Assembly: GCA_937983015.1 (NCBI GenBank)
Contig: CALKAK010000125.1
Coordinates: 1-38,525 of the forward strand
DNA: 38,525 nt
Origin: an uncultured Bacillaceae bacterium
GTDB lineage: Bacteria; Bacillota; Bacilli; Bacillales; Caldibacillaceae
Direction of reading: 5' to 3'
Numbering within the stretch: position 1 is the stretch's first letter; every line of letters begins with the position of its first letter. The notes under the pieces were generated by a model. That model had not been told where the DNA came from. It searched no databases and saw nothing but the letters and a program-made list of their open reading frames with translations. Positions 15,492 to 23,456 of the stretch are shown here, one piece after another. Made by a program: the position numbers and the translations under genes.

Positions 15492-16661
15492 ATGCGACGA
15501 AAATTCTTCACTGCACTTATTTTCGGGGTATTGACCACACTACTAGTAGCCTGTTCGGGAGGTCAGTCCACAACAGGGAGAGAAGATGTCATTAAACTGG
15601 GGCTGAACCTGGAGCTTTCCGGGGGAGTATCTTCTTATGGTCAATCGCTCAGAGAGGGAATGCTTTTGGCGATTGAAGAGATCAACGATAACGGAGGCAT
15701 TCTCGACAAAAAAATCGAGTATGTTGAAATCGACAACAAATCTGATGCTGCTGAAGCAGCAAGTGTAGCAACCCGATTGACCAGCGAAGAACAAGTATTC
15801 GCGATCATGGGAGCGGCGACTAGCGGAAATACCAAGGCCCAAATCGAAATCGCCAATGATACAAAAACCTTGTTAATCACACCATCCGGTACAAGCCCGG
15901 ACCTGACCGTAAATGAAGATGGTTCGGTAAATGAATATGTCTTCCGGGTCTCGTACATCGACCCGTTCCAGGGTGAAATCGCCGCCCAATTCGCTGTAGA
16001 AGAACTAGGGGTTAATTCGGCGGCTGTATACTATGACAACGCCAGCGACTATTCACAAGGTCTGGCAAAATCGTTCACAGATAAGTTCGAAGAGCTAGGG
16101 GGAACGGTGGTCATTCAAGAATCTTTTGTAGCCGGTGATACCGATTTCCGCTCAACTTTAACACGGATTAAAGGGGAAGACCCTGAATTTATCTATATTC
16201 CGGCCTATTATGAAGAAGTCGGTTTGATCATCGCCCAGGCCCGTGAACTCGGTATCGATGTCCCGTTAATGGGAGCGGACGGTTGGGATTCTCCGAAACT
16301 GATCGAACTGGCCGGTCCGAATGCGTTAAACAACACGTTCATCACAAACCACTATTCTGCCCAGGATCCGGATGAAAAAATCCAGGAATTCGTCGAAAAA
16401 TTCAAGAACAAATATGATGGAAAATCACCGGATGCGTTTAACGCCCTTGGATATGACGCCATCTACATGTTAAAAGATGCGATCGAACGGGCTGATAAAT
16501 TAGATACAACCGCAGTTAAAGAGGCGCTGGAAGCAACAGAAGGGTTAGAACTCATCTCCGGAACGATCACGATCGACGAAAATCACAACCCGATCAAATC
16601 GGCAACCATTCTCGAATACAAAGATGGCGAGCAAGTGTTCCGTTCAAAAATCGATCCGTAA
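15492..16661 (+). CDS. livK: Branched-chain amino acid ABC transporter, substrate-binding lipoprotein
   Basis: A 389-residue extracytoplasmic binding protein of the HAAT (Leu/Ile/Val) family, periplasmic-binding-protein type I fold. The signal peptide ends in a lipobox, LLVAC, with Cys21 as the lipid anchor. The N-terminal IKLGLNLELSGGVSSYGQSL and AIMGAATSGNTKAQIEI are typical ligand-pocket segments. The start ATG 15492 follows AAGGGGGAAAG. It is the first gene of livKHMGF. The substrate is most likely branched-chain amino acids, supported by the CodY-like box, but relatives bind amides or urea. A hairpin after the gene probably makes it more abundant than the membrane parts. Confidence 0.9.
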   Translation: MRRKFFTALIFGVLTTLLVACSGGQSTTGREDVIKLGLNLELSGGVSSYGQSLREGMLLAIEEINDNGGILDKKIEYVEIDNKSDAAEAASVATRLTSEEQVFAIMGAATSGNTKAQIEIANDTKTLLITPSGTSPDLTVNEDGSVNEYVFRVSYIDPFQGEIAAQFAVEELGVNSAAVYYDNASDYSQGLAKSFTDKFEELGGTVVIQESFVAGDTDFRSTLTRIKGEDPEFIYIPAYYEEVGLIIAQARELGIDVPLMGADGWDSPKLIELAGPNALNNTFITNHYSAQDPDEKIQEFVEKFKNKYDGKSPDAFNALGYDAIYMLKDAIERADKLDTTAVKEALEATEGLELISGTITIDENHNPIKSATILEYKDGEQVFRSKIDP

Positions 16662-16671
16662 TCTTTAATCG

Positions 16672-16698
16672 AAATGGGAGGCGCCACCCTCCCATTTT
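16672..16698 (+). terminator. Intra-operon hairpin (partial terminator) after livK
   Basis: A perfect 10-bp stem (AAATGGGAGG at 16672-16681, CCTCCCATTT at 16688-16697) has a 6-base loop but only a short T-run. This arrangement usually lets some transcription through, so the binding protein is made in excess over the permease. Confidence 0.7.
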
Positions 16699-16731
16699 CC
16701 GATTTTACCTTACACGCGAGGAGAGATGAGC

Positions 16732-17610
16732 ATGGAATGGGTCCAACAGATCATCAACGGCATTTCAGTTGGTAGTATTTATGCATTGATCGCCCTCGGG
16801 TACACGATGGTATACGGGATCATAAAATTGATCAATTTCGCTCATGGGGACGTCTTTATGATCGGCGCTTTTACCGGCTTCTACGCCATCACCGTATTGA
16901 ATCTGAGTTTTATTCCCGCACTACTTTTGGCGATGGCGACCTGCTCGCTTCTCGGTGTGATAATCGAACGGGTCGCTTATAAACGGTTACGTAAGTCAAC
17001 ACGGATTGCCGCCTTAACCACAGCGATCGGTGTCTCCTTGTTCATTGAATATGTGGTCATTTATTTTCGCGGGGCTCAGCTGGAATCCTATCCGAAGGAT
17101 GTTTTGCCACAGACGAATATCGAAATTTTCGGTGCCACCTTATCCAGTCAATCCTTATGGATTTTGATCGTAACGATTTTATTAATGGTTCTTTTGCAAT
17201 TGATCGTTCACCGGACGAAGATCGGTAAAGCGATGCGCGCAGTTTCCATCGATCATGACACGGCCCGGCTGATGGGCATCAATGTTGACAATACGATCAG
17301 TGCCACTTTCGCGATTGGTTCAGCTTTAGCCGGAGCCGCTGGAGTGATCTTCGGTATATATTACACGCGCATCGATCCGCTCATGGGGATCATTCCTGGT
17401 CTTAAAGCATTCATCGCCGCGGTACTGGGTGGAATCGGCCTGATTCCGGGAGCGATGGTCGGCGGGTTTTTGCTCGGTATCGTTGAGACTGCGGTCAGCT
17501 CGCTCGGTTTTTCATCCTGGCGTGATGCCGTAGCCTTTATAATCTTGATTCTCATCTTACTCTTCCGCCCATCCGGATTATTTGGAAAAAACATTCGGGA
17601 GAAAGTGTAG
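16732..17610 (+). CDS. livH: Branched-chain amino acid ABC transporter, permease LivH
   Basis: An inner-membrane permease of 292 residues with about eight hydrophobic segments. Typical motifs include GYTMVYGIIKLINFAHGDVF near the N-terminus, RKSTRIAALTTAIGVS, and the LivH coupling region GLKAFIAAVLGGIG followed by IPGAMVGGFLLG. I prefer ATG 16732, 8 bases after the GAGGAG site; an ATG two codons earlier overlaps that site. It pairs with LivM to form the membrane channel. Confidence 0.92.
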   Translation: MEWVQQIINGISVGSIYALIALGYTMVYGIIKLINFAHGDVFMIGAFTGFYAITVLNLSFIPALLLAMATCSLLGVIIERVAYKRLRKSTRIAALTTAIGVSLFIEYVVIYFRGAQLESYPKDVLPQTNIEIFGATLSSQSLWILIVTILLMVLLQLIVHRTKIGKAMRAVSIDHDTARLMGINVDNTISATFAIGSALAGAAGVIFGIYYTRIDPLMGIIPGLKAFIAAVLGGIGLIPGAMVGGFLLGIVETAVSSLGFSSWRDAVAFIILILILLFRPSGLFGKNIREKV

Positions 17611-17619
17611 GTGACCGGG

Positions 17620-18567
17620 ATGAAAAGGATCAACATCATTATAATCGCAAGTTTGATCATCCTCTTATATATACCGGTACAAATCCTTGTGCAAATGAAT
17701 TTAATTAGTAATTTTTATTTAAATACACTCATAACCATTTGTATCAACATTATGCTCGCAGCCAGTCTCCATCTCATCATCGGAATCACCGGGCAATTTT
17801 CAATCGGTCATGCAGGTTTTCTGGCTGTCGGTGCTTATGTGTCAGCGATCATCACGATGAATCTCGGACTTCCTTTCATCGTTGGTATCCTTGCCGCAGG
17901 ATTGATGAGCGCAATGGCAGGACTCATCGTCGGCTTCCCCACTTTGCGTTTGCGGGGCGATTACTTGGCGATCGCTACATTGGGCTTTGCCGAGATCATC
18001 CGAATTCTTTTTCTCAATCTCGAATACGTTGGCGGGGCGGCCGGGATGCGTGTTTCCCATTACACAAACTGGACCTATACCTTTTTCTGTTTGCTGATCA
18101 CCCTTATCGTTATCATAAATTTCACGAATTCCCGGCACGGTCGCGCCTGTATTGCGATCCGTGAAGATGAAATCGCCGCTGACACCCTTGGCATTAACAC
18201 GACTTATTATAAAGTAATCGCTTTTACCATCGGTTCCTTTTTTGCCGGGATCGCCGGTGCTTTATACGCCCATAATTTTTACATCATTCAACCGAACAAC
18301 TTCGGCTTTTTAAAATCGATTGATATCTTGATTTACGTCGTACTGGGCGGATTGGGATCCCTTACCGGTTCCGTCATCAGCGCGACTTTCTTAACGGTCA
18401 TTTCGACGATCCTCCAGGACTTCGCTAATATGCGAATGATTTTATACAGTCTCGTGCTGATTCTCGTCATGCTTTACCGTCCACAAGGTTTGATGGGCAC
18501 AAAAGAATTGACCGACTTGTTCCGGCGAAAACCACTCATCAAGAAGGGAGAAACATTCGATGGTTGA
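17620..18567 (+). CDS. livM: Branched-chain amino acid ABC transporter, permease LivM
   Basis: The second membrane subunit, 315 residues and mostly hydrophobic. Family motifs GQFSIGHAGFLAVGAYVSAI, the cytoplasmic loop RLRGDYLAIATLGFAEIIR, and VVLGGLGSLTGSV near the C-terminus are all present. The start is either ATG 17620 (AGGTGA 5 bases upstream, chosen) or GTG 17611, immediately after the livH stop. The 3' end overlaps livG by 8 bases, indicating translational coupling. Confidence 0.9.
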   Translation: MKRINIIIIASLIILLYIPVQILVQMNLISNFYLNTLITICINIMLAASLHLIIGITGQFSIGHAGFLAVGAYVSAIITMNLGLPFIVGILAAGLMSAMAGLIVGFPTLRLRGDYLAIATLGFAEIIRILFLNLEYVGGAAGMRVSHYTNWTYTFFCLLITLIVIINFTNSRHGRACIAIREDEIAADTLGINTTYYKVIAFTIGSFFAGIAGALYAHNFYIIQPNNFGFLKSIDILIYVVLGGLGSLTGSVISATFLTVISTILQDFANMRMILYSLVLILVMLYRPQGLMGTKELTDLFRRKPLIKKGETFDG

Positions 18568-19345
18568 CCCGCTACTCAAACTGGAAAATGTCAATATTAA
18601 CTTCGGCGGACTGAAAGCTGTGAATCGATTGAACATGGAACTTTATCCCGGTGAACTGATCGGCCTGATCGGCCCTAACGGTGCCGGGAAAACCACGGTT
18701 TTCAACTTACTGACAGGGATTTATGTGCCAACGGAGGGAACGATCACCTTTAACGGCGAACGGATCAACAACATCCCCCCCTATAAGATCAATCAAAAGG
18801 GCATCAGCCGTACGTTTCAAAATATCCGGCTTTTCGGGGATCTGACCGTTCTTGATAATGTGAAAATCGCATATCACACATTAGCCAAACAATCCATCTT
18901 TAGTTCCATTTTCCGCCTGCCCAAACATCATGCGGAAGAGGCAAAAATGGAACGAGAGGCGATCAAATTTTTAAAGTTATTTGACCTCCACCACTTACAA
19001 AATGAAAAAGCGAAAAATCTCCCCTACGGGATGCAGCGCCGCCTGGAAATTGCCCGGGCCCTGGCGGCTCATCCGAAATTGCTGTTATTGGACGAACCAG
19101 CGGCCGGTATGAACCCGAAGGAAACATTGGAGTTAATGGACCTGATCGCCTACATCCGGCGGGAATTCGATTTAACGGTGCTTTTGATCGAACACGATAT
19201 GCGATTTGTCATGGGGATTTGTGAACGTATCTATGTCCTCGATCACGGCAAATGCATCGCCACCGGTACTCCCGAAGAGATCCGGAAAAATCCTCGGGTG
19301 ATCAAAGCTTATCTTGGAGAGGAGGCGACTTCGCTTCATGCTTAA
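18560..19345 (+). CDS. livG: Branched-chain amino acid ABC transporter, ATP-binding protein LivG
   Basis: A cytoplasmic ATPase of 261 residues. Walker A is GPNGAGKT (residues 38-45), the ABC signature region reads LPYGMQRRLEIARALA, and Walker B is LLLLDEPAAGMN. The insertion between Walker A and the signature (KAYHTLAKQSIF-like region with PKHHAEEAKME) is the longer one typical of LivG rather than LivF. The signature has YGMQR in place of SGGQ; YGxQR is usual in LivG. It overlaps livM and livF by 8 bases each. The start ATG 18560 follows GAAGGGAG. Confidence 0.93.
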   Translation: MVDPLLKLENVNINFGGLKAVNRLNMELYPGELIGLIGPNGAGKTTVFNLLTGIYVPTEGTITFNGERINNIPPYKINQKGISRTFQNIRLFGDLTVLDNVKIAYHTLAKQSIFSSIFRLPKHHAEEAKMEREAIKFLKLFDLHHLQNEKAKNLPYGMQRRLEIARALAAHPKLLLLDEPAAGMNPKETLELMDLIAYIRREFDLTVLLIEHDMRFVMGICERIYVLDHGKCIATGTPEEIRKNPRVIKAYLGEEATSLHA

Positions 19346-20051
19346 GATCCGCGATCTCGATGTTTTTTACGGGAATATTCATGCCCTGAAAGGGGTAGCA
19401 CTGGACGTTTACGAAGGGGAAATCGTAACATTAATCGGTGCCAATGGCGCCGGGAAAACAACCTTATTGCGCACCATTTCTGGGCTAATCCAACCTCGTG
19501 CAGGAACGATTGAATACCTCGGGCAACCGATTACCGGCATTCCCGTTCAATCCATCGTCAAAGCGGGAATCTCACACGTTCCGGAAGGGAGACGGGTTTT
19601 CGGTGAAATGTCGGTCGAGGAAAATCTCGAACTCGGTGCCTATCTGCGTAAAAACCGCAGGGAAATTCGTCGCAACATGGAAAGAATCTATGAACTGTTT
19701 CCCCGCTTATACGAGCGAAGAAAACAACAGGCGGGAACCTTATCAGGCGGGGAGCAACAAATGCTCGCCATCGGTCGCGGGTTGATGGCTAAACCGAAAT
19801 TATTGCTTCTTGATGAACCATCGATGGGGCTTGCCCCACTACTTGTTAAACAAATATTTCAAATCATAAAAGATATCAACACGGCGGGAACCACCATTTT
19901 GCTTGTTGAACAAAATGCCCATATGGCACTAACGGTCGCCCATCGCGCCTACGTTATCGAAACCGGAAAGGTGGTTATGACAGGCACCGCATCCGAGCTC
20001 ACAAGAAGTGAACAGATCAAAGAAGCCTACCTTGGCGGTGGCGGTGTATAG
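19338..20051 (+). CDS. livF: Branched-chain amino acid ABC transporter, ATP-binding protein LivF
   Basis: The second ATPase subunit, 237 residues. Walker A GANGAGKT is at residues 34-41, followed by the LivF-typical SHVPEGRRVFGEMSVEENLE, the signature LSGGEQQMLAIGRGLM and Walker B LLLLDEPSMGLAP. The start ATG 19338 overlaps the end of livG and lies about 12 bases after GAGGAGG, a rather wide spacing. It is the last gene of the operon and is followed by a strong terminator. Confidence 0.93.
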   Translation: MLKIRDLDVFYGNIHALKGVALDVYEGEIVTLIGANGAGKTTLLRTISGLIQPRAGTIEYLGQPITGIPVQSIVKAGISHVPEGRRVFGEMSVEENLELGAYLRKNRREIRRNMERIYELFPRLYERRKQQAGTLSGGEQQMLAIGRGLMAKPKLLLLDEPSMGLAPLLVKQIFQIIKDINTAGTTILLVEQNAHMALTVAHRAYVIETGKVVMTGTASELTRSEQIKEAYLGGGGV

Positions 20052-20063
20052 ATGGCAATACAT

Positions 20064-20088
20064 GACCCGGAGCGCTCCGGGTCTTTTT
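20064..20088 (+). terminator. Terminator of the liv operon
   Basis: A 20-base perfect palindrome at 20064-20083 (GACCCGGAGC and its complement) is followed by TTTTTC. Confidence 0.9.
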
Positions 20089-20126
20089 CTTCCAAAAATA
20101 TTAGCCTAACTTGTGTGAAACATTTA

Positions 20127-20933
20127 CTAATTATCCCCATTTTGATTGATGTCTTTGTTCCTTTCCGTTTCGGAAAAATCGATCGCCGGAAATAAAGCAC
20201 CGCCATGACTATAAAATTGTGGTACCTCGCCTTTTAATTGTCCCATCGCGAGGGGAACGCTTTGCTGAACCACTTCGATATCAGTAGTGAAGGGTACTAA
20301 AATATGAATACCTACTTCCATGTGGAGCCATATTTCGATCCATGTTCGATTGATCGGTTGTTCGATGACTTCAGTTTCTATATCATATTCGACATCGCCA
20401 ACTGCTCGAAAAACAACCGGTATTTTCGGCCCCAGATTGGATAATAAAACGTTATTCGTGATCCGCCCCAGGGGAATCTCAAACTGTATCCCTTCACCCT
20501 CGACAATCTCCACCTTTTCAATTTCCCCTTCTGTCGCCACGATCGTCGAAAACGTCTTTCCCGTCTCCAGGGTATTTAAATTGCGCACGATGTTTGTCGT
20601 GATCCGATTTGCCGTGTCCATGATGATTTCCGCATCAAAGGTCGTGATCGTTTCATTTTCATATTCAACCACCTTAATCACTTCATCTAAACTCAATCCC
20701 TTACCGATTTCTTCACGAATGGCCTGATTCATGATCGAAGTCGCTAAGGTGATCGAATACGCCTCGACAAAGGTGAGTAAAGATGGTTTAATCCCTTTAT
20801 GGACGATCCATAAACTCGTCGCCGTCGAAAGTAACATGAACACAAAAGACAGCAGTAACACGTAGCGGAACGGTAGTGGTTTCTGTTTCCGCCAGTGTCT
20901 CCGCAACCAGTAACGCCGCCGCCAGAATCCCAA
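20127..20933 (-). CDS. yunB: Sporulation protein YunB
   Basis: A 268-residue protein with a very basic N-terminus (WRRRYWLRRHWRKQK) and one membrane helix at about residues 24-44. The rest lies outside the membrane and resembles the second half of other sporulation secretion-type proteins, with repeated hydrophobic/acidic strands. It matches B. subtilis YunB, a mother-cell (sigma-E) gene needed for normal spores; its molecular role is unknown. The start is TTG 20931-20933, with AAGGGGGG 7 bases upstream; no other start fits. The region just upstream contains a sigma-E-like promoter that is also a hairpin covering this ribosome binding site. The expected size and the neighbours yunC and yunD agree. 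Confidence 0.88.
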   Translation of the reverse strand: MGFWRRRYWLRRHWRKQKPLPFRYVLLLSFVFMLLSTATSLWIVHKGIKPSLLTFVEAYSITLATSIMNQAIREEIGKGLSLDEVIKVVEYENETITTFDAEIIMDTANRITTNIVRNLNTLETGKTFSTIVATEGEIEKVEIVEGEGIQFEIPLGRITNNVLLSNLGPKIPVVFRAVGDVEYDIETEVIEQPINRTWIEIWLHMEVGIHILVPFTTDIEVVQQSVPLAMGQLKGEVPQFYSHGGALFPAIDFSETERNKDINQNGDN

Positions 20934-20941
20934 TAAAAATC

Positions 20942-20982
20942 CCCCCTTACATGCTATGTGTATGCAAGGGGGAAGAAATATA
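20942..20982 (-). promoter_or_regulatory. Candidate sigma-E promoter and hairpin in front of yunB
   Basis: On the minus strand TATATT (20977-20982) and CATACACA (20957-20964) are 12 bases apart, close to the sigma-E pattern. The same stretch forms an 11-bp stem (arms 20942-20952 and 20962-20972, one G-U pair, 9-base loop) whose downstream arm holds the AAGGGGG ribosome binding site. If transcription starts from this promoter, the upstream arm would not be in the mRNA, so only one of the two readings can apply to a given transcript. Confidence 0.45.
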
Positions 20983-20999
20983 GTTGTCCCCTAGGAAAT

Positions 21000-21299
21000 T
21001 CACATGAGCAGCAAGGCATCCTTACCCTTCATCCCGATACGGATCCCACGTTTTTTCGCCTCTTCCGTCACACTCTCCAACGGCGCTTCTAAGAGTTCCT
21101 CCAATGTGCGGACACCAACGGCTCTAGCGGCAACGATCCTCCGTTCTTTCAAGCGCGTATTCAATAACGCCACATCGAGCGCTCCGCACATGATATAACC
21201 GTTATCGCCGGTCACTGCCAAAAGGTTCGTTTTCGGAAGTTCCACTTGAATTCCTAAAAAAGTTCTCCCGTTGATCTCGATCGGATGAACCTCGATCAC
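21000..21299 (-). CDS. yunC: Conserved protein YunC (DUF1805)
   Basis: A 99-residue protein conserved in Bacilli; function unknown. Family blocks are KTNLLAVTGDNGYIMCGALD (about residues 23-42) and ARAVGVRTLEELLEAPLESV (about 58-77). I choose GTG 21297-21299, with AAGGGAG 8 bases upstream; the frame stays open for ten more codons to a TTG, which lacks a better site. The length agrees with the B. subtilis protein (about 101). It lies 87 bases after yunD on the same strand. Confidence 0.9.
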   Translation of the reverse strand: MIEVHPIEINGRTFLGIQVELPKTNLLAVTGDNGYIMCGALDVALLNTRLKERRIVAARAVGVRTLEELLEAPLESVTEEAKKRGIRIGMKGKDALLLM

Positions 21300-21386
21300 T
21301 TCACTCGCTCCCTTCCTTTCCTTAATCAATGTATGTCAGGAATTTTCGGAAGGTGCGCAAGAAGCAAGACTGGTACTGGTCTATTC

Positions 21387-22763
21387 TCATTCTCTGCTTT
21401 TATAGGGAAACATTTGTTGTAATTTCCATTTTAAAATATCCCGTATCGTTTCTGGCAAATAAAACTCCTTTTCACTTCGAGTCATCTCCGGATAAAAACG
21501 GGCGAATGCAAAAATATCTAACGTGGCGACCCGGTATACTTTATCCGGCAGGAGTTCCTCATCATTAATTTTGATCGTGCTTGCCGCTCCTCTACCTTCA
21601 ATCTGGATATTATCGTACACGATTTTTCCGAAAACTTTTCCGCGAAAGCCAAATCCCTTTAATTCTAAATGCATGTAACGATCGCTTTCCGTCTGTAGTA
21701 ATACTTCCCGAAAGCGGCTTCCGTCAATATGGACGACACACGGATTGATCGGGTGCGGACAAATTTGGTGAATCTCATATTCCGTGACCATTCCGGGCCC
21801 CAGGCCATCAAGTAAGATCCCGGCGTTGATAAACGAACAATCCGCTCTACACCACTCGGTCAATCCTTCGCATAAAAGCCGCGTTAGTGCAGATTCGGAA
21901 AACCATGAAGTAGGAAGCGGTTCTGGCAAAGAAGCGACCGGTACCGTTAAACGTCTTTTTCCTTCCTGCATCAGTTTTTTTGCGAAATCCGCTTCGTCTG
22001 GTGAAGGTGGCAAATTTTCTACCGGTATCAATCGTGCCCGTTGGTCGACAACCTTTTTGCTTTCGGGATTGAAGCGAATGACAATTTCCCCGAGGAACCG
22101 GCCATATTTACCGGTACAGGTGAGCAAGGTTTCGTTTATTCGCTTCCCGTTTTGCAATATATGATGGGTATGTCCGCCGATAATCAAATCAACCCCCGGG
22201 AATTCCCGAGCGATTTGCTCATCATCCGATAACCCTAAATGGGATAAAACGATCACGATATCGGCCTTTTCCCTGACAACCGGTAGGACCTCAGCCAATG
22301 CAATAAAAGGATCTTTGACTAACCAATTGAGCGGTTCATAAAAATTGGCATAGGGTACGGTCACTCCTGTGAGCGCAATCGTTGTCCCAGAATTCGTGTG
22401 GAATAAACGGTAGGGGTGCGCCCAGGATGGTCTTGAACCATTTTTATGAAAAAGGTTGGCGACGACACATGAAAAACCAACATCGACATACAGCCGATTC
22501 AATTCGTCATGGGATAAAGTGATCCCTTCGTTATTGCCGACCGTAACCGCATCATAGCCGGCCTCTTGTAAAAATCGCATATTTCCTTTTCCCGCGGTCG
22601 CTTCAGTAAAAGGATGGAAACGGTCGATAAAATCACCACTATCAAAAACAAAAGTTTGACCCGGACGGTTTTCTTTCGCCGCCTTTACATAGTTTCGTAT
22701 GCGCGGCCAGGTTTGAAAATGACTATGAATATCATTCGTATGATATATATAAATGGTTTCCAT
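21387..22763 (-). CDS. yunD: 5'-nucleotidase/metallophosphoesterase family protein YunD
   Basis: A 458-residue two-domain enzyme of the UshA/5'-nucleotidase family. The N-terminal metallophosphoesterase domain has the metal-binding series HTNDIHSH (residues 8-15), DSGDFID, VGNNEG (in place of the more common GNHE), LSHLG and GGHTHH. The C-terminal nucleotidase domain covers about residues 270-440. Unlike UshA, no signal peptide is seen, so it probably acts in the cytoplasm on nucleotides or related phosphoesters. The start is ATG 22761-22763 after GAGGGAAGGG; an upstream GTG/ATG extension overlaps that site. It is divergent from yugU and upstream of yunC on the same strand. Confidence 0.88.
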   Translation of the reverse strand: METIYIYHTNDIHSHFQTWPRIRNYVKAAKENRPGQTFVFDSGDFIDRFHPFTEATAGKGNMRFLQEAGYDAVTVGNNEGITLSHDELNRLYVDVGFSCVVANLFHKNGSRPSWAHPYRLFHTNSGTTIALTGVTVPYANFYEPLNWLVKDPFIALAEVLPVVREKADIVIVLSHLGLSDDEQIAREFPGVDLIIGGHTHHILQNGKRINETLLTCTGKYGRFLGEIVIRFNPESKKVVDQRARLIPVENLPPSPDEADFAKKLMQEGKRRLTVPVASLPEPLPTSWFSESALTRLLCEGLTEWCRADCSFINAGILLDGLGPGMVTEYEIHQICPHPINPCVVHIDGSRFREVLLQTESDRYMHLELKGFGFRGKVFGKIVYDNIQIEGRGAASTIKINDEELLPDKVYRVATLDIFAFARFYPEMTRSEKEFYLPETIRDILKWKLQQMFPYKSRE

Positions 22764-22811
22764 AAACCCTTCCCTCAAAAATTCACATATTCAAAATGAC
22801 AACCTGTTTTC

Positions 22812-22820
22812 ATCATAACA
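22812..22820 (-). promoter_or_regulatory. Extended -10 promoter for yunD
   Basis: On the minus strand TGTTATGAT is an extended -10 (TGnTATGAT). A TTTACG lies 19 bases upstream and may serve as a poor -35. It is about 50 bases before the yunD start. Confidence 0.5.
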
Positions 22821-22960
22821 TAGATGGATTAGGAAGCGTAAAATCACGTACTCTTCACCAAATCCTTGCAACTCTTTCATTTTCATAGCAATTGCTCTAA
22901 CAGAATATTAGCAAATCAGTTATGATAGAAATAGGTTTGTAAAAAGAAAGGAGATGCTTC

Positions 22961-23368
22961 ATGACGAAAACCCTCTTTTCCTATCAAATCCGCACCCATG
23001 AAAAACAGGCTTTTATTAACATCGATCACTTTCTTAACGAAGCCTTAAGAGAAAGTGGCATCAAGGATGGGATCATGATCGTCTATTGTCCCCATACCAC
23101 AGCCGCCATCACCATCAACGAAAACGCCGATCCCGATGTACGCAAGGATTTAAAACTCGGATTGAACAAAACATTTCCTAACGATCCGGAATACGTTCAT
23201 ATGGAAGGCAATTCCGACGGCCACATGAAATCATCCGTGATCGGTGCGAGTGAAACCCTCATCATTGCAGATGGCAGCCTGATACTCGGGACGTGGCAAA
23301 GTGTTTATTTTTGCGAATTTGACGGCCCCAGGACAAGACGATTTTATGTCAAAATCATTCCCGGATGA
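22961..23368 (+). CDS. yugU: YjbQ/UPF0047-family protein YugU (secondary thiamine-phosphate synthase family)
   Basis: A 135-residue protein of the widespread YjbQ family; some members show a weak thiamine-phosphate synthase activity, but the real role is unknown. Conserved residues are in YCPHTTAAITINENADPDVR (about residues 43-62), MEGNSDGHMKSSVIG and the C-terminal LGTWQSVYFCEFDGPRTRRF. The clustered His, Asp and Glu residues would form the expected metal or phosphate site. The start ATG 22961 follows AAAGGAG. It is monocistronic; in B. subtilis the gene lies elsewhere, so its place between yunD and nhaC differs. Confidence 0.9.
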   Translation: MTKTLFSYQIRTHEKQAFINIDHFLNEALRESGIKDGIMIVYCPHTTAAITINENADPDVRKDLKLGLNKTFPNDPEYVHMEGNSDGHMKSSVIGASETLIIADGSLILGTWQSVYFCEFDGPRTRRFYVKIIPG

Positions 23369-23416
23369 TAAACATTTATTTTGACTTTCCTTTTTATCCA
23401 TACAACTATACCACCG

Positions 23417-23454
23417 AAAAACCAGACTCCTGTTCGCAAGGGAGTCTGGTTTTT
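23417..23454. terminator. Bidirectional terminator between yugU and the nhaC-family gene
   Basis: Perfect 14-base arms (AAAACCAGACTCC region at 23417-23430 and GGAGTCTGGTTTT region at 23441-23454) with a 10-base loop and A/T tracts on both sides serve the convergent genes. Confidence 0.92.
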
Positions 23455-23456
23455 GG

